DNA from: JBBROS01 sp038229135
GTDB taxonomy: Bacteria > Pseudomonadota > Alphaproteobacteria > Acetobacterales > Acetobacteraceae
Assembly (NCBI GenBank): GCA_038229135.1
Contig: JBBROS010000016.1
Span: forward strand, 12,735 to 76,734
DNA: 64,000 nt
Reading direction: 5' to 3'
The notes under the pieces were generated by a model that saw only the letters and a list, made by a program, of their open reading frames with translations, made no database searches and was not told the DNA's origin. The translations under genes were made by a program, and so were the position numbers. The stretch's first letter is position 1. Each line of letters starts with the position of its first letter. This document shows, piece after piece, positions 47,757 through 55,678 of this stretch.

Positions 47757-48821
47757 GTGCCTGAGCTCGTGACCAGCCAACCGTTCACGCTCGCCATCGA
47801 CGCAATGGGCGGGGATCGTGCGCCTGGCGTGGTGCTGGACGGCCTCGAGATTGCGGCCGAGCGGCACCCGCAGGCGCGATTCCTGCTGGTGGGTGACGAG
47901 GCGGTGTTGGCGCCGCTCATCGCGCAACGTCGTCGCGTGGCGGCCAGCTGCACTGTGCGGCACACGGCGGCCATGATCCCGTCCGAGATGAGGCCGACGC
48001 AGGCTCTTCGCGTGCGCGGGTCCTCCATGCGCCTGGCCATCGACGCCGTGGCGGACGGGGAGGCCCAGGGCGTCGTGTCGGCCGGGAACACGGGCGCGCT
48101 GCTGGCGTTGGCCAAGATCGTGATCAAGACGCTGCCCGGCATCGCGCGCCCGGCCATGGCCGCTATCGGGCCCTCGGCGCGGGGCGACGTGGTCATGCTC
48201 GATCTCGGCGCCAACGTGCAGTGCGATGCGCGCAACCTGGTCGAGTTCGCCATCATGGGGGACGTGTTCGCGCGCACCGTGCTGGGGCTGACCTCTCCCA
48301 GCATCGGCCTGCTGAACGTGGGCGTGGAGGAGATGAAGGGCGACGAGCGGGTGAAGCAGGCCGCCGACGTGCTGCGCATGAGCCACCTGGCGGCGAATTT
48401 CCATGGCTTCGTGGAGGGCAACGACATCGCGAGCGGCACGGTGGACGTGGTGGTCACGGACGGATTCACGGGCAACGTGGCGCTCAAGACCGGGGAGGGC
48501 GCCCTGAAGCTCGTGGGCGACCTGCTGCGGCAGATCTTCCAGGGGAGCCTGGCCGGGCGCATCGCCTACCTGTTGGCAAAGCCAGGGCTGGACCGGATGC
48601 GCGTCTGGCTGGATCCACGGCGCTACAACGGGGCGGTGATGGTGGGGTTGAACGGCGTTGTGGTGAAGTCCCACGGCGGCACGGACGCGCTGGGCTTCGC
48701 GCATGCGGTGGATGTCGCGATGGACATGGTCGTGCACGGGTTCAACGAGAAGATCAGGACGGGGCTGGCGCAAATCGACCGGCTGGAGACGGCTGCCCCT
48801 AAGCTGGCGGCGGCCGTCTGA
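47757..48821 (+). CDS. plsX: Phosphate acyltransferase PlsX
   Basis: PlsX makes acyl-phosphate from acyl-ACP, the donor for PlsY in phospholipid synthesis. The 354-residue protein has the N-terminal IDAMGGDRAP, VSAGNTGALLA, LNVGVEEMKGDERVK and VVTDGFTGNVALKTGEG motifs. The start is a GTG at 47757 with AAGGG 7 nt upstream. The stop overlaps fabH by one base. Confidence 0.96.
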   Translation: MPELVTSQPFTLAIDAMGGDRAPGVVLDGLEIAAERHPQARFLLVGDEAVLAPLIAQRRRVAASCTVRHTAAMIPSEMRPTQALRVRGSSMRLAIDAVADGEAQGVVSAGNTGALLALAKIVIKTLPGIARPAMAAIGPSARGDVVMLDLGANVQCDARNLVEFAIMGDVFARTVLGLTSPSIGLLNVGVEEMKGDERVKQAADVLRMSHLAANFHGFVEGNDIASGTVDVVVTDGFTGNVALKTGEGALKLVGDLLRQIFQGSLAGRIAYLLAKPGLDRMRVWLDPRRYNGAVMVGLNGVVVKSHGGTDALGFAHAVDVAMDMVVHGFNEKIRTGLAQIDRLETAAPKLAAAV

Positions 48822-49777
48822 TGCTGCGCGCGGTGCTCGCGGGCGTGGGCGGCTACCTGCCCGAGCGGGTCGTGTCGAACGACGAGCTGTCGCGCACCGT
48901 GGACACGACCGACGCCTGGATCCAGGAGCGGACGGGCATCAAGCAGCGGCACATCGTCGGCCCGCACGAGACCTGCGCCTTCATGGGCGAGCATGCGGCC
49001 CGCGCGGCGCTGGCGCAGGCGGGGGCCACGGCGGCGGACGTGGATTGCGTGATCCTGGCCACCAGCACGCCGGACCAGGCCTTTCCGGCCACCGCCGTGC
49101 GGGTTCAAGCGGCGCTGGGCATGGGCCATGGATTTGCGTTCGACGTGGCGGCCGCGTGCAGCGGGTTCGTATACGGGCTCTCGATCGCCGACGGGCTGAT
49201 GCGGGCCGGGCAGGCGCGGGGCGTGCTGGTCATCGGGTCCGAGGTGTATTCGCGCATCCTGGACTGGACGGACCGCGGAACCTGCGTGCTGTTCGGCGAT
49301 GGTGCCGGAGCCGTGTTCCTGCGCGCGGAGGAGGGTGATCGGGGCGTGCTCTCGACGCATCTGCACTCGGAGGGGTCGTTGGGCGACCTGCTGTATGTGG
49401 ATGGAGCGGTGGGCCGCCCGGACCGGTCGGGATATTTGCGGATGAACGGGCGGGAGGTCTTCCGCCATGCCGTGAGCAAGCTCGCCGCGGTGGTGGACGA
49501 GGCGCTCGTGGCCAACGGGCTGGCGAAATCCGACGTGGACTGGCTGGTGCCGCATCAGGCGAACCGGCGGATCATCGACGCCATGGGCAAGAAGCTTGGC
49601 CTGGCGGCGGAGCGCGTCGTGGTCACGGTCGATCGGCATGCGAACACCTCGGCGGCCTCCATCCCGCTCGCCTTGGCCGAGGCTGTGGGTGATGGGCGTA
49701 TCCAGCGTGGGGACCTGGTGCTGCTGGAGGCATTGGGTGGCGGGATGACGTGGGGCTCGGCGCTGGTCCGGATGTAG
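48821..49777 (+). CDS. fabH: Beta-ketoacyl-ACP synthase III FabH
   Basis: FabH condenses acetyl-CoA with malonyl-ACP to start fatty-acid synthesis. The 318-residue thiolase-fold protein keeps its full triad: Cys113 in AAACSGF, His245 in VPHQANRRI and Asn275 in DRHANTSAAS, as well as GGGMTWGSALVRM at the C-terminus. Its ATG shares a base with the plsX stop. Confidence 0.97.
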   Translation: MLRAVLAGVGGYLPERVVSNDELSRTVDTTDAWIQERTGIKQRHIVGPHETCAFMGEHAARAALAQAGATAADVDCVILATSTPDQAFPATAVRVQAALGMGHGFAFDVAAACSGFVYGLSIADGLMRAGQARGVLVIGSEVYSRILDWTDRGTCVLFGDGAGAVFLRAEEGDRGVLSTHLHSEGSLGDLLYVDGAVGRPDRSGYLRMNGREVFRHAVSKLAAVVDEALVANGLAKSDVDWLVPHQANRRIIDAMGKKLGLAAERVVVTVDRHANTSAASIPLALAEAVGDGRIQRGDLVLLEALGGGMTWGSALVRM

Positions 49778-49827
49778 CTGCGCCACGCTGTTGCCGTTGC
49801 GCCACAACCGAGTGAGAATGGTTCAAA

Positions 49828-49846
49828 GTCAAGCGCTTTGCTTGAC
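49828..49846. repeat. Perfect inverted repeat overlapping the ihfA -35 element
   Basis: GTCAAGC (49828-49834) and GCTTGAC (49840-49846) are exact inverted copies separated by GCTTT. The right arm contains part of the proposed -35, so a protein bound here would block or steer transcription of ihfA; an operator role is inferred. Confidence 0.6.
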
Positions 49847-49870
49847 CTGCTGCCGTGCTCTCCGTAGCGT
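49842..49870 (+). promoter_or_regulatory. ihfA: Promoter of ihfA
   Basis: TTGACC (49842-49847) and TAGCGT (49865-49870) are 17 nt apart. The predicted transcription start, about 7 nt past the -10, falls at or beside the ATG at 49878, so the ihfA mRNA might be leaderless. A GAGGG just before the ATG gives an alternative normal ribosome site if transcription starts earlier. Confidence 0.55.
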
Positions 49871-49877
49871 GAGGGCT

Positions 49878-50189
49878 ATGAGGACGGTAACCCGCGCGCA
49901 GTTGGCCGAGACGATCTATGCCCAGGTCGGGCTGTCCCGCAACGATTCGGCAGAGCTGCTCGAGACAGTGCTCGAACGGATGTCGCTTGCACTCGAGAGT
50001 GGTGAATCCGTTAAAGTCAGTGGCTTCGGAACCTTCTCTGTACGACAGAAGGGGAGGCGGATTGGGCGCAACCCGAAGACGGGCGTCGAGGTGCCCATCC
50101 TGCCCCGGCGCGTGCTGACGTTCCGGCCGAGCCAGGTGCTCAAGGCGCACGTGAACCATACCGCCGTGCCGGCGACCGACGACGTATGA
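49878..50189 (+). CDS. ihfA: Integration host factor subunit alpha
   Basis: A 103-residue DNA-bending protein of the HU/IHF family. Segments: VTRAQLAETIYAQVGLSRND, VKVSGFGTFSVRQKGRRIGR and the DNA-intercalating arm RNPKTGVEVPILPRRVLTFR with the key Pro. The ATG at 49878 gives the normal IHF-alpha length; in-frame sequence upstream is promoter. The merR gene overlaps its stop (ATGA), the usual ihfA-merR pair. Confidence 0.95.
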   Translation: MRTVTRAQLAETIYAQVGLSRNDSAELLETVLERMSLALESGESVKVSGFGTFSVRQKGRRIGRNPKTGVEVPILPRRVLTFRPSQVLKAHVNHTAVPATDDV

Positions 50190-50686
50190 GTGGCTCGCTG
50201 CTGCCGGACGACCCCGTTGAAGGCGTGGGCGAGGGTGTTCGGGCCCGGGCCAAGAAGGCGCCCAACGCATTCCGCACCATCAGCGAGGTTGCGGACGACC
50301 TGCACATTCCGCAGCACGTGCTCCGCTTTTGGGAGACGAAGTTTCCCCAGGTGAAGCCGCTCAAGCGGGGCGGCGGGCGGCGGTATTACCGGCCAGACGA
50401 CATCACGCTGCTGCGGCGGATCTCGGACCTGCTCTACATCCAGGGCTACACCATCAAGGGTGTGCAGCGCCTGTTGCGGGAGGGCGGCGGGCAGCTTGCC
50501 GAAGACATCCCGCCGGCGCCTGCGGCCGAGCGTGCTGCTGCCGAGGCGGAGCGTGCCGCACCGCTGCCGGAGCCGCTCGAGCTCGGCCAGCCGGTCGTCG
50601 ACGATGCAGCCGAGGTGCACCGGCTCCGGGCATTGCTGACCGATGCTCTCAATGAACTGGTGGCCTTGCGTCGATTGCTGCCCTGA
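50186..50686 (+). CDS. MerR family transcriptional regulator
   Basis: A 166-residue regulator with a MerR-type winged HTH (about residues 28-98): FRTISEVADDLHIPQHVLRF, WETKFPQVKPLKRGGGRRYY and ITLLRRISDLLYIQGYTIKG. The C-terminal region has a low-complexity Ala/Glu stretch and a short coiled coil (VHRLRALLTDALNELVALRR). No metal-binding cysteines are present, so this is the ihfA-linked MerR of unknown signal, not a metal sensor. Confidence 0.92.
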   Translation: MSGSLLPDDPVEGVGEGVRARAKKAPNAFRTISEVADDLHIPQHVLRFWETKFPQVKPLKRGGGRRYYRPDDITLLRRISDLLYIQGYTIKGVQRLLREGGGQLAEDIPPAPAAERAAAEAERAAPLPEPLELGQPVVDDAAEVHRLRALLTDALNELVALRRLLP

Positions 50687-50701
50687 CGGCGGCTGCCCAC
50701 C

Positions 50702-50719
50702 ATGACTTTTCGATGACGC
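50702..50719 (-). promoter_or_regulatory. Candidate Pho box upstream of the alkaline phosphatase gene
   Basis: On the minus strand the sequence reads GCGTCAT-CGAA-AAGTCAT: two 7-bp half-sites with an 11-bp period, each 5 of 7 matches to the PhoB half-site CTGTCAT. It lies 55 nt upstream of the alkaline phosphatase start. The orientation is opposite to the usual E. coli arrangement, so support is moderate. Confidence 0.4.
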
Positions 50720-50730
50720 ACTCACAAACC

Positions 50731-50758
50731 GGAGCGGCCCGGTCTAGGGTGCCGCTCC
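50731..50758. other. Inverted repeat between merR and the phosphatase gene
   Basis: GGAGCGGC (50731-50738) and GCCGCTCC (50751-50758) form a perfect 8-bp stem with a 12-nt loop. No T-tract follows. It may end the ihfA-merR transcript or act in the 5' region of the phosphatase mRNA. Confidence 0.35.
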
Positions 50759-50774
50759 ACGTGGGGAGGCTTGC

Positions 50775-52517
50775 ATGCGTTCGGCTCTATTCGGATTGGC
50801 CTTGCTGGGCTGCACGGCGCTCGGCGCACAGGCGCAGGTGATCTATCCGATTGACCGCGCGGCGATCCTTGCCGGGAGCAAGTTCGATTTCAAGGTGGAG
50901 TTCGCGGGCGTCGTCGACCCTTCGCGCATGAAGGTGACGGTCAATGGCCGCGACCATGCGGAGGCGCTGGGCCGGGGTGCCACCTTCACGGCGCGGGAGG
51001 ACAACAAGGACCAGTCCGCGGTGATGCTGCGGGATGTGAGGCTGGAGCAGACCGGCGCCTACGAGGTGGTCGCGACAGACGGGACCAACACGGCGGCGGT
51101 GAAGTGGGACGTGTATGCCGCTGCCGAGCCGCGGCGGGCCAAGAACGTGATCCTGATGATCGGCGACGGCATGAGTGTCGCCAACGTCACGGCCGCGCGG
51201 ATCCTGGCCGGGCAGATCGAGCAGGGGAAGTACAAGCGCCTGCTGACCATGGATGGCCTGCCGCGGATGGCGATGGTTGGCACGTCGGGCTCGGACAGCA
51301 TCGCGACCGACAGCGCCAACAGCCAGAGCGCCTACAACACGGGGCACAAGAGCGCGGTGAACGCCTTGGGCGTGTATGCGAGCCGGGCCGCCGACACGCT
51401 GGCGCACCCGAAGGTCGAGACGCTGGGCGAGCTGGCGAAGCGCAAGCTGGGCATGGCCGTGGGCGTGGTGACGAACACCGAAATCCAGGACGCGACTCCG
51501 GCCGGCGTGTTCGCCCATACGCGGCGCCGGGCGGATTACGTGCCGATCACGGACCAGATGCTGGCGTTCGACGCGGACGTGGTGTTGGGCGGCGGCTCGG
51601 CGTCGTTCCTGCCGCAATCCGTGCCGGGCTCGCGCAGGCGGGATGAGAAGGACATGATCGCGGCCTTCCGGGACAAGGGCTACGTGTTCGCCGACAGCCG
51701 GGATGCGCTGGCTGCGGCGGCGGAGCAGCGGCCCGGGAAGCTTCTCGGGCTGTTCAACCTCGGCAACATGGATGGGGCGCTGGACCGCTTCTACTTGAAG
51801 AAGGGTTCGGTGAGCCGCTTCCCGAACCAGCCGGACCTGACGGAGCAGGTGCATGCGGCGCTCCGTGTGCTGGAGCAGAAGCCGGAGGGGTTCTTCCTGA
51901 TGGTCGAGAGCGGGATGATCGACAAGTTCAACCATCCGCTGGACTGGGAGCGGGCCGTGTACGACACGATCATGCTCGACCGTTCGGTCAAGGTGGTGCT
52001 GGACTGGATGGGCACGCGGGAGGACACGTTGCTGATCGTCGTGCCGGACCACACGCATGGCATGGGCATCGTGGGCACGGTGCGGGACGACGTGCAGAGC
52101 GAGCAGATGCGCGACAAGGTGAGCGTGTATGCCGAGGCCGGCTTCCCCAACTACCCGGCGCCGGACGAGCGCGGCTACCCGCCCAGCGTCGACGTGTCCC
52201 GGAGGTTGGCGTTCTTCTACTCGGGCTTCCCCGACTATTACGAAAGTTTCAAGCCGAACCTCGAGGGCGTGCGGGTGCCGGCGGTGCGGCAGGCCGGGGC
52301 GACCGCGGGGCCGTTCGTGGCCAACGAGCGGGGCAACGTGCCGGGCGCGCAGCTGCGCATCGGCAACCTCCCGCGCGAGGCGGAGCAGGGGGTGCACACG
52401 GTGGACGATGCGGTGCTGCGGGCGACGGGGCCGGGCAGCGAGCGGCTGTTCGGGTTCGTGGACAACACCTACGTGTTCCGCGCCATGGCGGAGGCGCTGG
52501 GCCTTGGGCGGCAGTAG
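50775..52517 (+). CDS. Periplasmic alkaline phosphatase (PhoA superfamily)
   Basis: A 580-residue exported phosphomonoesterase. The signal peptide (RSALFGLALLGCTALGAQA) is cleaved before Gln21. An extra N-terminal beta-sandwich-like domain of about 95 residues precedes the catalytic core. The core has NVILMIGDGMS (metal Asp131), nucleophile Ser180 in IATDSANSQSAYNTGHKS, VESGMIDKFNHPLDWER and VVPDHTHG. The usual residues after the nucleophile (DSAAxA) are changed to DSANSQS. The family includes phosphate-starvation enzymes; a Pho-box-like site lies upstream. Confidence 0.9.
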   Translation: MRSALFGLALLGCTALGAQAQVIYPIDRAAILAGSKFDFKVEFAGVVDPSRMKVTVNGRDHAEALGRGATFTAREDNKDQSAVMLRDVRLEQTGAYEVVATDGTNTAAVKWDVYAAAEPRRAKNVILMIGDGMSVANVTAARILAGQIEQGKYKRLLTMDGLPRMAMVGTSGSDSIATDSANSQSAYNTGHKSAVNALGVYASRAADTLAHPKVETLGELAKRKLGMAVGVVTNTEIQDATPAGVFAHTRRRADYVPITDQMLAFDADVVLGGGSASFLPQSVPGSRRRDEKDMIAAFRDKGYVFADSRDALAAAAEQRPGKLLGLFNLGNMDGALDRFYLKKGSVSRFPNQPDLTEQVHAALRVLEQKPEGFFLMVESGMIDKFNHPLDWERAVYDTIMLDRSVKVVLDWMGTREDTLLIVVPDHTHGMGIVGTVRDDVQSEQMRDKVSVYAEAGFPNYPAPDERGYPPSVDVSRRLAFFYSGFPDYYESFKPNLEGVRVPAVRQAGATAGPFVANERGNVPGAQLRIGNLPREAEQGVHTVDDAVLRATGPGSERLFGFVDNTYVFRAMAEALGLGRQ

Positions 52518-52944
52518 AATCTTCCGCCGGGCGACGCTCGCGCTGCCGCTGCTGGCGGCGATGCCGGCGCGGGCAGCGGACCGGCTGCGCTTCGAGGCGC
52601 TGTACGCCGCGTGGGGCGTGCAGGGACTGACGTTCACGGCGGAGGCCAAGGCGCTCGTTGGGCGGCCGACCACGATGCTGGGCTTCATGGCGCCGCCGCT
52701 ACGTGCGACCGCCGATTTCTTCGTGCTGACGCGCGAGCCGCTGAGTATGTGCCCGTTCTGCTCGAGCGACTCCGAATGGCCGCCGGATATCGTCGTGACC
52801 TATCTCCAGCACAGCCTTCCGCCGACGGCCCCGAGCGAGGTGCTCGAGGTGACGGGCGTGCTGGAGCTGGGCTCGTTCACGGATGCCGAGACCGGCTTCG
52901 TGAGCCAGGCGCGGCTGCGGCGGGCCAGTGTCCGGCGGGCCTGA
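52504..52944 (+). CDS. Secreted CPFC-motif protein, DUF3299-like OB fold
   Basis: A 146-residue exported protein. The start is inferred as TTG at 52504, inside the end of the phosphatase gene, because GGAGG lies 9 nt upstream and it gives a signal peptide (RIFRRATLALPLLAAMPARA, cleaved before Ala-Asp). An FRR pair makes Tat export possible. The mature part resembles DUF3299: GRPTTMLGFMAPPL, FFVLTREPLSMCPFC and VVTYLQHSLPP, ending in a VTGVLELG strand. The CPFC pair could bind metal or be redox active. It overlaps the following ATPase gene by 17 nt, so it probably works with that ABC system. Confidence 0.68.
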   Translation: MGGSRIFRRATLALPLLAAMPARAADRLRFEALYAAWGVQGLTFTAEAKALVGRPTTMLGFMAPPLRATADFFVLTREPLSMCPFCSSDSEWPPDIVVTYLQHSLPPTAPSEVLEVTGVLELGSFTDAETGFVSQARLRRASVRRA

Positions 52945-53611
52945 GGCGGGGCTGGCACTCGAGGTAGGGGAGCTGGTCATTGCCTACGGGCGCGCCGGGA
53001 CGGTGCTCGAGATCCCACGGCTGAACATCGCAGCCGGCGAGGTGGTCGCCATCGAAGGCCCGTCGGGGTCGGGGAAGAGTAGCCTGTTGCTGGCCCTGGC
53101 GGGGCTGGAGCGGCCGGCTTCAGGCCGGGTGGCGTGGGGCGGGGTGTCGCTGTGGGCCTCATCGACAGGCGCGCGGGAGCGGTGGCGACGGGAGCGGCTG
53201 GGACTGGTGTTCCAGGACATGCACCTGCTCGATGGCCTGTCGGCACTCGATAACGTGCTGCTGCCGTTGGCCTTCGATCAGATGCGGCTGCCACACGGCG
53301 CGCGGTCGGCCGCACGGGCGTTGTTGGTGCGGCTGGGGATTGGGGCGCCCGAGCGGCGGACCACGGTCATGAGCCGGGGGGAGCGGCAACGTGTGGCGAT
53401 CGCGCGCGCCCTGCTGCGACGTCCGCGCGTGCTGCTGGCGGACGAGCCGACCGCAAGCCTGGACCAGGCGAATGCTGCCGACGTCTTCTCGCTCTTGTTG
53501 GACAGTGCCGCCGAGACCGGCGCCACGCTGCTCGTTGCAACGCATGACCCGGCGCTGCTGGCGCGCGTCCCGAGGCGGCTGCGGCTGCAGGCCGGGCGGC
53601 TTGCGGCATGA
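52928..53611 (+). CDS. ABC transporter ATP-binding protein, LolD/MacB-like
   Basis: A 227-residue ATPase with Walker A EGPSGSGKSS (about 43-52), Q-loop LGLVFQDMHLLDGLSALDNV, a non-canonical signature MSRGERQRVAIARAL (Arg in place of Gly) and Walker B VLLADEPTASLD. This is the type that pairs with FtsX-like permeases and drives mechanical work rather than bulk transport. The start is a GTG at 52928. The permease gene overlaps it by 4 nt. Confidence 0.9.
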   Translation: MSGGPEAGLALEVGELVIAYGRAGTVLEIPRLNIAAGEVVAIEGPSGSGKSSLLLALAGLERPASGRVAWGGVSLWASSTGARERWRRERLGLVFQDMHLLDGLSALDNVLLPLAFDQMRLPHGARSAARALLVRLGIGAPERRTTVMSRGERQRVAIARALLRRPRVLLADEPTASLDQANAADVFSLLLDSAAETGATLLVATHDPALLARVPRRLRLQAGRLAA

Positions 53612-54810
53612 ACCCGTGGCCTGTCGCGCTGGCGGCGCTGCGGCAGGGGTGGCGGGCAGCGCTGGCGATGGGGCTGCTGGTGGCGCTGGCGACGGCCATG
53701 GGGGTGGGCGTGGGCGTGCTCGACCGTGGGCTGCGTGAGGCGGCTGTGCGGACGGCGGACCTGTTCGACCTGATGGTGGGCGCGCCGGGCGGGGCGGCCC
53801 AACTCGTCCTGGCGGCGGTCTACCTGCAGCCGGACACGGTGCCGCTGCTCGAGCCCACCGTGGTCGCGCGGGTCCTGGCCGAGCCCGAGGCAGCGTGGAG
53901 CTCGCCGATCGGTTTCGGGGACCAATGGCGCGGGCACCCCATCGTGGGTGTGGCGCCAGCGTTCGTCACGCGCGGCGGCGGCCGGGCGTTGGCGGAGGGG
54001 CGGGTGTTCGTGGCGGACGAGGAGGCCGTGGTGGGGGCCGCCGTGCCGCTCGGGTTGGGCGGCAAGGTCCAACCGCAGCATGGGTTGGTGCAGGTGCCGA
54101 ACGGGGGCCATGCGCATGCCGAAACCGAGTACACGGTGGTTGGCCGCCTGCCGCCGAGCGGGACTCCGTGGGACCGGGCGGTTCTGGTGCCGATCGAGAG
54201 CGTGTGGGAGGTACACGGACTCGGGCGTGGGCATCCCGAAGGCCCGGAGCGGGTGGGGCCGCCGTACGAGCAGCCGATGGGGGTGCCCGCGATCGTGGTG
54301 AAGCCGCGCTCGTTCGCCGGGGCGTATCAGCTGCGGGCACGCTACCGAACGGCCTCGAGCACGGCGGTGTTCCCGGGTGAGGTGCTGGCCGGGCTGTTCC
54401 GGACCATGGGGGACGTGCGTTCGCTGCTGTCCGGCATGGCGGTGGCCACGGCTGGGCTGGTTATCGGGGCGGTGTTTCTGGCCTATAATGCCATCATCGC
54501 CGGACGGCGGCGGGAGCATGCGATGCTGCGGGCGATCGGAGCGCCGGGACGCTTCATCCTGGCGGCGCTGTGGCTGGAGATGGGCGTGGTGCTGCTGGCC
54601 GGGGTGTCGCTGGGGGTGGGGCTGGGGTGGCTCGCGGCGCGCCTCGCCGCCGGAGCGCTGGCGCAGATGGCGGGCGCGCCGGTGCCGGTCGTGCTCCAGT
54701 GGGGCGAGGTCGGGCTGGCAGGGGCTATCTTGGCGGGCGGGCTATGTGCGGCGGTTCTGCCGGCGCTGCTGGGCGGGAGGGCCTCGCCAGGGGCTACGCT
54801 GAAGCAATAG
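53608..54810 (+). CDS. ABC transporter permease, FtsX/MacB type
   Basis: A 400-residue inner-membrane protein with one N-terminal membrane segment (about 18-36), a periplasmic domain of about 230 residues and three C-terminal segments, the FtsX/MacB/LolE layout. The FtsX motif NAIIAGRRREHAMLRAIGAP (about 294-313) is clear. A role in exporting or extracting an envelope component is inferred from the family. Comparable CPFC/DUF3299-ATPase-permease sets are associated with zinc-regulated loci in other proteobacteria, so metal homeostasis is one hypothesis. It ends 3 nt from the convergent Nudix gene. Confidence 0.88.
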   Translation: MNPWPVALAALRQGWRAALAMGLLVALATAMGVGVGVLDRGLREAAVRTADLFDLMVGAPGGAAQLVLAAVYLQPDTVPLLEPTVVARVLAEPEAAWSSPIGFGDQWRGHPIVGVAPAFVTRGGGRALAEGRVFVADEEAVVGAAVPLGLGGKVQPQHGLVQVPNGGHAHAETEYTVVGRLPPSGTPWDRAVLVPIESVWEVHGLGRGHPEGPERVGPPYEQPMGVPAIVVKPRSFAGAYQLRARYRTASSTAVFPGEVLAGLFRTMGDVRSLLSGMAVATAGLVIGAVFLAYNAIIAGRRREHAMLRAIGAPGRFILAALWLEMGVVLLAGVSLGVGLGWLAARLAAGALAQMAGAPVPVVLQWGEVGLAGAILAGGLCAAVLPALLGGRASPGATLKQ

Positions 54811-54813
54811 GCG

Positions 54814-55587
54814 CTAGACCAGGCCGTGGCGCTCGAAGAGATCGATCAGCACCAGGTTCACGTTGAACTTGAAATCATCGGTCGCCCGGACCTGGTCGAG
54901 CACGCGCGCGAGCGGCCAGAGCTCGAAGCTCTCCACCTCGCCGTCGCGCGCCTCCGGGGCGAAGCTCTCGGGCAGCACGAGGTCGTAGCAGAACAGCCGG
55001 TCTCGCCGGAGGCCCTCGGGGCGGGCCATGGCGTAGTCCACCGTGGAGACGTGCCGCGCGCCCTTCACGAGCCCGGCGCCGAGCCCGGCTTCTTCCTCGG
55101 CCTCCTTGAGCAAGGTCTCCCATGGCCCAAGCCCGGCCGGCACGCCGCCTGCCACCAGGTGGTCCAGCTTGCCCGGGTCGAGCAGCTTGTCGGCCGCACG
55201 GCGGGCGACCCAGAGCCACGGGCCCTCGGGGCGCATCACGATTGCGTTCAGGTGAACGCCCACGGCGCGGAGGCCGAAGCCGGGTAGGGCGCCGCGGTCC
55301 ACGTGTGCCAGCACCGGGCCATCCGGGGCGGCGCGGACGTCGAACGCCTCGTCGCGCCAGCGGAAAGCCCCGGCGTCGGCCAGGTCGCGGGCGAGTCGGG
55401 GAAGGGCGGAGGGCGTGAGGTCGAGGCCGGCGGGGCCCACGGTCAGCCCAAAGACCGCCAGCGCGGGTTCAAGCTCGGGCTCGATGAACCCCACGGTTGC
55501 CCCGTCCAGTTTCAGCGCTGCCCGGGCGCCGGGCAGGATGGCGTTGTTGCACGCGTCGACATGGCGCTGGAGATCCGGTGGAAGCAT
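54814..55587 (-). CDS. DUF4743/Nudix hydrolase, TNR3-like
   Basis: A 257-residue protein with an N-terminal DUF4743-like domain (about 1-105) and a Nudix domain (about 106-250). Related proteins fused to or resembling yeast TNR3 hydrolyse damaged thiamine diphosphate. The Nudix box is GGVPAGLGPWETLLKEAEEE (148-167), then AGL: the metal-binding EAEEEAGL end is kept, but the first Glu of the box is Leu and the conserved Arg is Lys. The ATG at 55587 is chosen for the family N-terminus LPPDLQRHVDACNN; the frame continues upstream without likeness. Confidence 0.85.
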   Translation of the reverse strand: MLPPDLQRHVDACNNAILPGARAALKLDGATVGFIEPELEPALAVFGLTVGPAGLDLTPSALPRLARDLADAGAFRWRDEAFDVRAAPDGPVLAHVDRGALPGFGLRAVGVHLNAIVMRPEGPWLWVARRAADKLLDPGKLDHLVAGGVPAGLGPWETLLKEAEEEAGLGAGLVKGARHVSTVDYAMARPEGLRRDRLFCYDLVLPESFAPEARDGEVESFELWPLARVLDQVRATDDFKFNVNLVLIDLFERHGLV

Positions 55588-55678
55588 CGGACCAGTATGG
55601 GTTGCCAGAGCGATAACGCCACCGCCCGCACGTCCGCCCGGGGTTCCCATGGGGCCTGCGAACCGCCACATAGCGATC

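Noticed and set aside
50687..50774. tRNA gene after merR, as in some relatives
   Set aside because: No acceptor stem, T-loop or anticodon arm could be found in this interval.
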